From the NCBI GenBank assembly GCA_900321525.1, contig ONWL01000139.1, forward strand, positions 1,936-9,432: a DNA stretch of 7,497 bases, written 5' to 3'. Both the position numbers and the translations under genes were made by a program. Positions 1-5,630 of this stretch are shown one piece after another. This stretch comes from an uncultured Eubacteriales bacterium. Lineage in GTDB: Bacteria; Bacillota; Clostridia; Lachnospirales; Lachnospiraceae. The notes under the pieces are model-generated. The model did no database searches. It saw only the letters and a program-made list of their open reading frames with translations, and was not told where the DNA came from. The stretch's first letter is position 1, and each line of letters begins with the position of its first letter.

Positions 1-84
1 TCCGAGAGGAAACTGGAAGAAGATATTGACAGATTAGTAGAAGAAGCCATGAATACCATTGAGACAGTGGTATGCAGACCGTAA
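1..84 (+). CDS. 3' end of an unidentified protein gene
   Basis: An open frame enters from the left edge and ends at TAA 82-84, giving the last 27 residues of a protein whose visible tail begins SERKLEEDIDRLVEEAMNT and ends in VVCRP. The tail is charged and looks helical. I do not recognise the family, and 27 residues are too few to assign a function. It is supported as real by the perfect hairpin terminator that follows 39 bases later, and by the absence of any other explanation for the stretch. It converges on the HPr-like gene. Confidence 0.6.
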   Translation, partial: SERKLEEDIDRLVEEAMNTIETVVCRP

Positions 85-123
85 AAGGGTGAGTGTTGTG
101 CTATCGGATTTTCCACTGACACA

Positions 124-163
124 AAAAGTGGTTTATGAAAATATCTATTCATAAACCACTTTT
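124..163. terminator. Bidirectional rho-independent terminator
   Basis: A perfect 16-bp inverted repeat (124-139 with 148-163) encloses an 8-base loop. The arms begin with AAAA and end with TTTT, so each strand gives a hairpin ending in a U-run. It lies between the convergent unidentified gene and the HPr-like gene and most likely stops transcription from both sides. Confidence 0.9.
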
Positions 164-198
164 CTATGGGGTTAGATTCGTTTCAGACTGATAGAATC

Positions 199-432
199 TT
201 ATTTTACGATATAGGGAGCCAAAGCTTCTAACAAAGCATCGGTATCATCCTCACCGTGTACATGTAACTCAATGTCTTTGGACAGATCCAGAGAAAAGAT
301 ACCCATGATGGACTTGGCATCGATGACATATCTGCCGGATACCAGATCAAAATCGGAATCGAATCTGGTCAAAGTATTGACAAAACTCTTTACTTTTTCA
401 ATAGAGTCTAAGTTAATTTTTACGTTAAGCAT
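199..432 (-). CDS. HPr-family (Crh-like) regulatory protein lacking the active-site histidine
   Basis: This 77-residue protein has the size and fold signature of HPr, the small phosphocarrier of the sugar phosphotransferase system. The best match is the regulatory-site segment AKSIMGIFSLDL at residues 39-50, where Ser41 corresponds to HPr Ser46, the target of HPr kinase/phosphorylase. The N-terminal GLHARPA motif with the phospho-accepting His15 is absent; residues 9-20 read DSIEKVKSFVNT instead. It therefore should not relay phosphate to sugar permeases. It could act like Bacillus Crh, as a Ser-phosphorylated partner of CcpA or other proteins (inference). AGGAGG at 440-445 sits 7 bases before the ATG. 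It is monocistronic, with its own promoter and terminator. Assignment to the HPr family is fairly sure; the role is not. Confidence 0.85.
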   Translation of the reverse strand: MLNVKINLDSIEKVKSFVNTLTRFDSDFDLVSGRYVIDAKSIMGIFSLDLSKDIELHVHGEDDTDALLEALAPYIVK

Positions 433-456
433 AAGAAAACCTCCTCAAAATGTCTT

Positions 457-526
457 GAAGGTTGCAGGCTTTTAGAAGAATGAATCAGAATCATTCAGAC
501 TCCCCCTTTTGAATGCTGCAAACTTC
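457..526 (-). promoter_or_regulatory. Structured 5' leader of the HPr-like mRNA
   Basis: Bases 457-467 pair with 516-526 (10 of 11 positions), closing a domain that contains a smaller hairpin, 478-483 with 491-496. A competing 7-bp pairing, 474-480 with 524-530, cannot form at the same time as the long stem or the small hairpin. The domain lies in the predicted leader between the promoter and AGGAGG. A 24-codon candidate leader ORF (494-420, - strand) with its own GGGGGAG site also lies here. Whether the fold is regulatory is inference; no known riboswitch class was recognised. Confidence 0.35.
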
Positions 527-542
527 TTCTGAATATACTTTA

Positions 543-571
543 ATAGTAATATTTTGTGGGAAAAATGTCAA
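543..571 (-). promoter_or_regulatory. Sigma-A type promoter for the HPr-like gene
   Basis: On the - strand a perfect -35 box TTGACA (571-566) is followed by exactly 17 bases and a -10 box TACTAT (548-543). Transcription would start near 536, giving a leader of about 100 bases before the HPr-like start codon. No other promoter on that strand in the gap is as good. Confidence 0.7.
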
Positions 572-640
572 CCGCTTACAGCAAAAATCTGAACATTTTA
601 TGAAGAGATAATGAAAAATGTAATAATTCAGTAATCTTTC

Positions 641-656
641 TTGTACAAAGGTACAA
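641..656. promoter_or_regulatory. Perfect 6-4-6 dyad upstream of mtaB
   Basis: TTGTAC-AAAG-GTACAA is a perfect inverted repeat 58 bases before the mtaB start, in the A/T-rich stretch where its promoter should lie. The size and symmetry fit a dimeric regulator's operator, but I cannot name the factor. I see no convincing paired -35 and -10 boxes for mtaB, so the relation to transcription start is uncertain. Confidence 0.3.
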
Positions 657-713
657 AATAAAATTCAAGAATGAAATTATTTAAAAAGCTACGTTTGGGA
701 AACCGGAGGAAAT

Positions 714-2096
714 ATGAGAACAGCAGCCTTTCATACATTAGGATGTAAAGTCAATGCATATGAAACAGAAGCAATGGAGCAGATTTTGATTGAAAATGGA
801 TACAAAATTGTTCCATTTGAGGAGCAGGCGGATGTGTATATCATCAATACCTGCTCTGTAACCAATATTGCAGACCGAAAATCCAGACAGATGATTCATC
901 GTGCCAGAAAGACCAATCCACATGCTGTAGTAGCAGCAGCAGGTTGTTATGTACAGGCTGTGTCAGAGGAGGTTTTGGTAGAAACAGGGGTAGATGTGAT
1001 CATCGGAAATAATCATAAAAAAGAGATCGCGGAGTTGCTGGAAGCTTATTTTACAGGTCGGGAGCAGTCTGCTGTTTCGGATATGACCCATATGCATGAA
1101 TATGAAACGCTGGCAGTTTCCCAGACTGGTGAACACACAAGAGCGTATTTGAAGGTACAGGATGGATGTAATCAGTTTTGCAGCTACTGTATCATTCCTT
1201 ATGTGAGAGGGCGAATTCGCAGCCGCAGTCTGGAGGATGTGGTAGAAGAGTGCAAGAGACTGGGACAGGCAGGCATTCGGGAAGTGGTGCTGACAGGGAT
1301 TCATCTGAGTTCTTATGGAAAAGACTGGACAGAGGCTGATTCTCAGTCGGGCGGTCCGAATGGAGAACTGGTGACACTGCTGACATTGATTCGGGCAATC
1401 CATCAGGTGGAAACCATTGAACGAATTCGAATTGGTTCTCTGGAGCCTCGGATTGTGACGGAAGAATTTGCAGGGGCATTGGCACAGCTGCCAAAGGTAT
1501 GCCCCCATTTCCATTTGTCTCTGCAAAGCGGTTGTGACAGTGTATTGAAGCGGATGAACCGCCACTATACCACACAGGACTACAGACAGGGATGTGCCAT
1601 TTTGCGAAAGTATTTTCATAATCCGGTCATTACCACAGATGTGATCGTAGGATTTCCAGGAGAGACAGAAGAAGAGTTTCAGGCTTCACTGGCATTTGCA
1701 GAGGAAATTCATTTTTATGAAATGCATGTCTTTAAATATTCAAGACGAAGAGGAACCGTGGCAGATCGGATGGAACAGCAGATTTCAGAGGCTGTCAAAG
1801 GAGTACGCAGTCATCAGATGATGGCATTGGCAGCACGGATGTCTCAGGAATACAGGCAGTCTCTCATTGGCAGCAGCCAGACGGTGTTGTTGGAAGAAGA
1901 GATATCTTTGAATGGTATCACCTATATGACCGGTTATACGAAAGAATATGTGCGTGTGGCAGTACAGACAGAGGCTGCTTCCAATACCATGGTTTCCGGT
2001 CGGGCAGCTGGTATGCTGACAAAAGAAATTCTGTTGTTGATAGAAGACAGGATAGATAGAAATAACGGAACCAGGGTGAAAATGAAAGAAAAATAG
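714..2096 (+). CDS. mtaB: MtaB: tRNA (N6-threonylcarbamoyladenosine 37-C2)-methylthiotransferase
   Basis: This cytoplasmic radical-SAM enzyme adds a methylthio group to t6A37 of tRNAs that read ANN codons, giving ms2t6A. The 460-residue protein has all three expected domains. The N-terminal UPF0004 domain carries cluster cysteines Cys11 (TLGCKVN), Cys47 (NTCSVTN) and Cys78 (AAGCYVQ). The radical-SAM core carries Cys152-x3-Cys156-x2-Cys159 (GCNQFCSYC), followed by the usual IIPYVRGR and DVIVGFPGET segments. The C-terminus, roughly 375-445, fits a TRAM RNA-binding domain. The TLGCKVN start motif separates MtaB from MiaB and RimO. GGAGGA at 705-710 lies close to the ATG, fixing the start. The length is normal for the family and the frame is intact. 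It stands alone, divergent from the HPr-like gene, and is not in the ireB operon. Confidence 0.95.
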   Translation: MRTAAFHTLGCKVNAYETEAMEQILIENGYKIVPFEEQADVYIINTCSVTNIADRKSRQMIHRARKTNPHAVVAAAGCYVQAVSEEVLVETGVDVIIGNNHKKEIAELLEAYFTGREQSAVSDMTHMHEYETLAVSQTGEHTRAYLKVQDGCNQFCSYCIIPYVRGRIRSRSLEDVVEECKRLGQAGIREVVLTGIHLSSYGKDWTEADSQSGGPNGELVTLLTLIRAIHQVETIERIRIGSLEPRIVTEEFAGALAQLPKVCPHFHLSLQSGCDSVLKRMNRHYTTQDYRQGCAILRKYFHNPVITTDVIVGFPGETEEEFQASLAFAEEIHFYEMHVFKYSRRRGTVADRMEQQISEAVKGVRSHQMMALAARMSQEYRQSLIGSSQTVLLEEEISLNGITYMTGYTKEYVRVAVQTEAASNTMVSGRAAGMLTKEILLLIEDRIDRNNGTRVKMKEK

Positions 2097-2118
2097 AATG
2101 ATTTTTTGTGATTTTATA

Positions 2119-2156
2119 AGAAATTCAGAAATAAAACCGAATTTCTATGGTAAAAT
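2119..2156 (+). promoter_or_regulatory. Extended -10 promoter with an upstream inverted repeat
   Basis: TGGTAAAAT at 2148-2156 is an extended -10 element (TGn plus TAAAAT) downstream of mtaB. No good -35 box is seen at the right distance. Just upstream is a perfect 8-bp inverted repeat, AGAAATTC 2119-2126 with GAATTTCT 2139-2146, spaced by 12 bases. It could be an operator or a weak mtaB transcript end; it lacks a clear U-run. A transcript from here would have a leader of about 190 bases before ireB. Confidence 0.4.
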
Positions 2157-2164
2157 AGGAAAAA

Positions 2165-2282
2165 GCAGGCAAGTGTCAATCAAGAGAAACCGGTAAGCTG
2201 TTCATAAGAGATGGAAGCAGACTTGTTGGATTTTGGTGAAAATTGCTGTGAAGTACACTGATGTCTGAGAATCTTTGCTTGC
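2165..2282 (+). other. Foldable leader segment upstream of ireB, unidentified
   Basis: Three nested pairings can form. The closing stem is 2165-2173 with 2274-2282 (nine pairs, two of them G-U). The middle stem is 2218-2222 with 2263-2267 (CAGAC/GTCTG). The apical hairpin is 2230-2234 with 2239-2243, with a GGTG loop. Some pieces resemble T-box stem I, but the conserved T-box sequence and a terminator are missing. The segment has no convincing coding frame. It may be a structured leader RNA, a decayed regulatory element or chance pairing. Confidence 0.25.
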
Positions 2283-2307
2283 ACAGAAGGAAAATCTATA
2301 TTACAAT
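2279..2307 (+). promoter_or_regulatory. Candidate promoter for the ireB operon
   Basis: TTGCAC (2279-2284), 17 bases, then TACAAT (2302-2307) form a reasonable sigma-A promoter with a good -10 and a weak -35. Transcription would start near 2314, about 40 bases before the ireB ATG, which is a more usual leader than that from the upstream extended -10. A small hairpin, 2303-2308 with 2316-2321, overlaps the start site. Confidence 0.45.
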
Positions 2308-2355
2308 AAAGATGGTATTGTGTTCGGAAATAACATACAGAAGGAATGTGAGACT

Positions 2356-2640
2356 ATGGAAGATATGATGAATACACAATTTTTTCAGTTTCCTCAGGAA
2401 GACGGGGAAGACGTGACCGCTATCATTGCCAGCGTGTATGATGCCTTGCGGGAAAAGGGGTACAATCCAATCAGCCAGATTGTAGGATATATCATGTCCG
2501 GAGATCCTACTTATATTACCAGTTATCACAATGCGCGGAGCCTGATTATGAAGGTGGAGCGGGATGAACTATTGGAAGAGTTTGTAAAAGCTTATATTAG
2601 TACGAATTTGGAGAATAATACAGAGGATATATGCGAATAA
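2356..2640 (+). CDS. ireB: IreB family regulator (DUF965, YrzL)
   Basis: This small cytoplasmic protein of 94 residues matches the IreB family (usually 80-95 residues) over nearly its whole length. Hallmarks are KGYNPISQIVGY at 34-45, SGDPTYIT at 48-55, and the ARSLIMKVERDEL segment that follows. In Enterococcus faecalis, IreB is a phosphorylated substrate of the PASTA kinase IreK and acts against cephalosporin resistance. That role is family knowledge, and no kinase is present here. Thr7 in the loose N-terminus is a possible phosphosite (inference). I chose ATG 2356 because AAGGA at 2341-2345 precedes it and the length then fits; an in-frame TTG at 2275 would add 27 unrelated residues. The 3' end overlaps the ruvX start by 10 bases, indicating coupled translation. 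Confidence 0.93.
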   Translation: MEDMMNTQFFQFPQEDGEDVTAIIASVYDALREKGYNPISQIVGYIMSGDPTYITSYHNARSLIMKVERDELLEEFVKAYISTNLENNTEDICE

Positions 2641-3048
2641 TTGGATTGGACTATGGTGAAAAGACAGTAGGAGTGGCAGTCAGTGATGCGTTGGGATGGA
2701 CTGCCCAGCCGGTGGAGACGATTACCAGAAAAGAGGAAAATAAGCTGCGCCGGACACTGGCACGGATTCAGGAACTTGCAGAAGCGTATGAAGATGATGA
2801 ACAATTCTATGGGAGATCGTGCAGAAAAGACTCTGGAGTTTCAGAAACAAGTAGAAAAGCGGACAGGTCTGCCGGTGATTTTATGGGACGAGCGGCTGAC
2901 TACCAGGTCAGCAGATCTGGTGTTGCAGGAAAGCGGTGTGCGCAGAGAGAACCGCAAAGCCTGTATCGATCAGATTGCAGCGATTTTTATTTTACAGGGA
3001 TATCTGGATCACCTTGCAATGGAACAAAAGGCACAGGATCAGGAGTGA
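2631..3048 (+). pseudogene. ruvX: RuvX/YqgF (Holliday-junction-resolvase-like, 16S rRNA maturation) disrupted by an internal deletion
   Basis: RuvX/YqgF is an RNase H-fold nuclease linked to 16S rRNA 5'-end processing and also described as a Holliday junction resolvase homologue. The N-terminal half reads in frame from ATG 2631 (GLDYGEKTVGVAVSDALGW, with the first catalytic Asp) to about codon 53 at TAT 2787-2789. The C-terminal half is in the +1 frame from about 2791 (KMMNNSMGDRAEKTLEF, then LWDERLTT and the catalytic CIDQIAA) to TGA 3046-3048. Compared with the family, about ten residues at the join are missing, including the IVxGxP strand. The frame arithmetic fits loss of about 29 bp. From the native start, translation would run on in the wrong frame to 3095, giving a nonfunctional 154-residue chimera. 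GAGGA precedes the start inside the ireB end. An assembly error cannot be excluded. Confidence 0.85.
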
Positions 3049-3070
3049 CACAATACCAGAAGGGAGAAGC

Positions 3071-3328
3071 ATGGAAGACAAAATATTGTTTATAGATGAG
3101 GATGGAAATGAAATCGAGTTTTATGTGATAGAGCAGACTTCTTTGAACGGAATTGAATATTTACTGGTGGCAGACTCCGAGGAAGAGGAAGCAGATTGTT
3201 ATCTGTTTAAGGATATTTCAGATCAAGATGCAGAAGAAGCGGTGTATGTACCGGTGGAAGATGACACAGAACTGGATGCACTGGGTAAATTGTTTGCAGA
3301 GATTTTGGAAGATGTGGAGATTCGATAA
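3071..3328 (+). CDS. DUF1292 family protein (YrzB-like)
   Basis: This acidic 85-residue protein has the DUF1292 pattern: a start of the type DKILFIDEDGNEIEFYVIEQ, then NGIEYLLVADSEEEEAD, and a C-terminal VPVEDDTELDALGKLFAEI segment. The family is widespread in Firmicutes, is almost always beside ruvX and ireB, and has no established function. No membrane segment or catalytic motif is visible. GGGAG at 3062-3066 lies a few bases before the ATG. It follows the ruvX stop by 22 bases and is the last gene of the operon, ahead of a terminator. Out-of-frame ribosomes from the damaged ruvX would translate across its start region as far as 3095, which might lower its expression (inference). Confidence 0.9.
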   Translation: MEDKILFIDEDGNEIEFYVIEQTSLNGIEYLLVADSEEEEADCYLFKDISDQDAEEAVYVPVEDDTELDALGKLFAEILEDVEIR

Positions 3329-3366
3329 AAGGCAACACATACAGTACGGATCATGAGGAGAGTGGG

Positions 3367-3398
3367 ACGGAAATACGCTGCCATCGTTCCGTATTTTT
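3367..3398 (+). terminator. Rho-independent terminator after the ireB-ruvX-DUF1292 operon
   Basis: ACGGAA (3367-3372) pairs with TTCCGT (3387-3392), with an extra CG/CG pair (3376-3377 with 3385-3386) above a three-base bulge. The run TTTTT at 3394-3398 follows. It lies about 40 bases after the DUF1292 stop and separates that operon from the RNase J gene. Confidence 0.75.
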
Positions 3399-3450
3399 AT
3401 TGTGTCCAAAAATAACAATACATGAGAGCAATGAATGGGAAAAGAAAATC

Positions 3451-3475
3451 AAAATCCGTTTTTGAGAACGGTTTT
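3451..3475 (+). other. Short hairpin in the leader of the RNase J gene
   Basis: CCGTT (3456-3460) pairs with AACGG (3467-3471) around a six-base loop, flanked by AAAA (3451-3454) and TTTT (3472-3475). It resembles a very small intrinsic terminator or a leader hairpin, and it ends about 30 bases before the RNase J start. It could be an attenuator or an RNA stability element; no function is shown. Confidence 0.35.
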
Positions 3476-3505
3476 ACATAATGATAACATATGTGGAGGT
3501 GCGAA

Positions 3506-5170
3506 TTGGAACAGAAATCAAAATTAAAAATTATTCCCCTTGGTGGATTGGAACAAATTGGTATGAATATGACTGCCTTTGAATATGAAGACAGTATTGT
3601 GGTAGTGGATTGCGGTTTGTCCTTTCCATCAGAAGACATGCTGGGAATCGATCTGGTCATTCCGGATGTGACGTATTTAAAGCAAAACATGGACAAGGTG
3701 AAAGGGTTTGTCATTACCCATGGGCATGAGGATCACATTGGCGCGTTGCCATACATTCTCAGAGATGTGAATGTGCCGGTGTATGCCACTAAACTGACGC
3801 TGGCGATTATTGAGAACAAATTAAATGAGCATGGACTGACCAAGAGTGTGAAGCGTAAGATTGTCAAATATGGACAGACGATTACGCTGGGCAGTATGCG
3901 GATTGAATTTATCCGTACCAATCATAGCATTGCGGATGCTGCTGCGCTGGCCATTCACACACCTGTGGGTATTGTGGTGCATACAGGTGACTTTAAGATT
4001 GATTATACCCCTGTATTTGGAGACAGCGCAGATTTACAGCGTTTTGGAGAACTGGGAAAGAAAGGAGTATTGGCACTGCTTTGTGACAGTACCAATGCCA
4101 TCCGTCCCGGATTTACCAGTTCCGAGCGTACCGTAGGAAAGGTATTTGACAACCTGTTTGCGGAAAACCGAAACCACCGTATCATCGTGGCCACTTTTGC
4201 TTCCAATGTGGACCGTGTACAGCAGATCATCAACACGGCATATAAGTATGGACGCAAGGTAGTGGTAGAGGGTCGTAGTATGGTATCCATCATTACCATT
4301 GCCCAGGAACTTGGATATATTAAGATTCCGGAAGGTACGCTGATTGATATTGATTTATTGAAAAATTATCCAAATGAACAGACCGTACTGATTACCACAG
4401 GCAGCCAGGGCGAGTCTATGGCAGCCTTGTCCCGTATGGCATCCGGCATCCATCGGAAAATATCCATTCAGCCGGATGATGTGATCATTTTCAGTTCTCA
4501 TCCCATTCCGGGCAATGAGAAGGCGGTTTCCAAGGTCATGAATGAACTATCCATGCAGGGAGCCAATGTAATTTTTCAGGATACCCATGTATCCGGACAT
4601 GCCTGTCAGGAAGAAATTAAGCTGATCTACTCTCTGGTGCGTCCAAAGTATTCCATCCCGGTACATGGAGAGTATCGTCACAGAATGGCACAGGCAGAAA
4701 TTGCCACCAGCCTTGGCATAGATGAAAAAGATACCTTTATGCTGAATTCTGGTGATGTGCTGGAACTGGATCAGAATTCTGCACAGGTGACCGGTCAGGT
4801 CAATCACGGTGCAGTGCTGGTAGATGGTTTGGGTGTAGGAGATGTAGGAAATATCGTGCTGCGTGACAGACAGAATCTGTCTCAGGATGGTATCATCATT
4901 GTAGTGCTCACATTGAACCGTTACAACAATGAACTTCTGGCAGGACCGGATATTGTTTCAAGAGGGTTTGTCTATGTAAGAGAATCAGAAAACCTGATGG
5001 AAGAATCCCGGCTTGTAGTAGAAGAAGCAGTATACAGTTGTTTGGATCGCCGTATTTCCGACTGGACCAAGATCAAAAATGTGATTCGTGACAGTTTGGG
5101 TGAATTTTTATGGAAGAAGATGAAGCGCAGTCCGATGATCCTGCCGATCATTATGGAAGTGAACATCTGA
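3506..5170 (+). CDS. rnj: Ribonuclease J
   Basis: This metallo-beta-lactamase/beta-CASP nuclease has both endonuclease and 5'-3' exonuclease activity on RNA and is central to mRNA decay and rRNA maturation in Firmicutes. Numbering is from TTG 3506. The zinc-binding motif HGHEDH is at 72-77, His140 lies in TNHSIADA, and Asp162 in HTGDFKID. The beta-CASP motifs SSHPIPGNE and PVHGEYRH are further on. The C-terminus ends with KRSPMILPIIMEV, typical of full-length RNase J. The 554 residues match the usual length of about 555. I prefer TTG 3506 because GGAGG at 3495-3499 sits six bases before it; the in-frame ATG at 3491 overlaps that site and would add five odd residues. One gene is seen; whether a second RNase J (J1/J2) exists cannot be told from this window. 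It is followed by the MltG-like gene after 28 bases, probably cotranscribed. Confidence 0.95.
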   Translation: MEQKSKLKIIPLGGLEQIGMNMTAFEYEDSIVVVDCGLSFPSEDMLGIDLVIPDVTYLKQNMDKVKGFVITHGHEDHIGALPYILRDVNVPVYATKLTLAIIENKLNEHGLTKSVKRKIVKYGQTITLGSMRIEFIRTNHSIADAAALAIHTPVGIVVHTGDFKIDYTPVFGDSADLQRFGELGKKGVLALLCDSTNAIRPGFTSSERTVGKVFDNLFAENRNHRIIVATFASNVDRVQQIINTAYKYGRKVVVEGRSMVSIITIAQELGYIKIPEGTLIDIDLLKNYPNEQTVLITTGSQGESMAALSRMASGIHRKISIQPDDVIIFSSHPIPGNEKAVSKVMNELSMQGANVIFQDTHVSGHACQEEIKLIYSLVRPKYSIPVHGEYRHRMAQAEIATSLGIDEKDTFMLNSGDVLELDQNSAQVTGQVNHGAVLVDGLGVGDVGNIVLRDRQNLSQDGIIIVVLTLNRYNNELLAGPDIVSRGFVYVRESENLMEESRLVVEEAVYSCLDRRISDWTKIKNVIRDSLGEFLWKKMKRSPMILPIIMEVNI

Positions 5171-5198
5171 TGCAGTCACAGGAAAGGAGGCGCAGCCT

Positions 5199-5630
5199 TT
5201 GTCTGAGAGAAAAATCAGAAAAACAATGGATTATGATGCTGTCACAGGCGGCATTTTAAAGGCAAGTCTGCGCATTGTGGCGGCATTGGTGACCATCATT
5301 TTGCTATATGTTTGTATTGGAAAGAGTTATGCATTCGGGTATCGTATTTTTCAAAATCAGCCTTATCATCCGGATTCTGTCCGCAGTATCAGCGTGACTA
5401 TTCCGAACGGATGTACCAGTCTGGAAGTAGGAGAGGCACTGGCCCATGCAGATATCATTGAGAACGCCTATGTATTTGCCATACAATGTCGGATGTATCA
5501 TTACATCATACAGCCGGGGGTGCATGTCATTAGTGATGCCATGACACCTAGGGAAATTTTGGAAGTACTAAGCGAGAAGGAAACAGAAACAGAACAATCA
5601 GGCAATATGCCGGATGGAGGAACCCCATGA
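5199..5630 (+). CDS. Short membrane-anchored YceG/MltG-like protein, no catalytic domain
   Basis: The 143-residue protein has a basic N-terminus and one membrane segment at about 24-41. An extracytoplasmic part follows, resembling the N-terminal LysM-like part of MltG: SVTIPNGCTSLEVGEALAHA at 65-84, then QPGVHVISDAMTPREILEVL at 105-124. MltG is an endolytic murein transglycosylase that trims nascent glycan strands. Its catalytic domain with the essential Glu, normally a further 200 or so residues, is absent, so enzymatic action is not expected. The place just upstream of trmR is where Bacillus carries full-length mltG (yrrL), which supports the relation. It starts at TTG 5199, eight bases after AAAGGAGG (5183-5190 region). 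Its stop overlaps the trmR ATG by four bases. The tail 125-143 is acidic and probably disordered. Confidence 0.75.
   Translation: MSERKIRKTMDYDAVTGGILKASLRIVAALVTIILLYVCIGKSYAFGYRIFQNQPYHPDSVRSISVTIPNGCTSLEVGEALAHADIIENAYVFAIQCRMYHYIIQPGVHVISDAMTPREILEVLSEKETETEQSGNMPDGGTP

Noticed and set aside
963..1619. Long - strand open frame (218 codons) within mtaB
   Set aside because: It is a shadow of mtaB: antisense, low-complexity, with no ribosome site and no recognisable domain, while the + strand frame carries all MtaB motifs.
2165..2340. A functional T-box riboswitch upstream of ireB
   Set aside because: Only fragments resemble stem I; the conserved TGGNACC-type T-box sequence and the terminator are missing, and the downstream genes are not amino-acid genes.
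2275..2355. TTG at 2275 as an upstream start for ireB, adding 27 residues
   Set aside because: The added residues do not resemble the family, there is no good ribosome site before it, and the candidate -10 TACAAT and a hairpin lie in this stretch. ATG 2356 gives the normal IreB length.
2787..2793. Programmed +1 frameshift in ruvX
   Set aside because: A shift here would join the halves but still omit about ten conserved residues, and there is no slippery sequence, in-frame stop or stimulatory element at the site.
3491..3505. ATG 3491 as the RNase J start
   Set aside because: The GGAGGTG ribosome site at 3495-3501 would lie inside the coding sequence; TTG 3506 is ideally spaced and gives the standard protein start and length.
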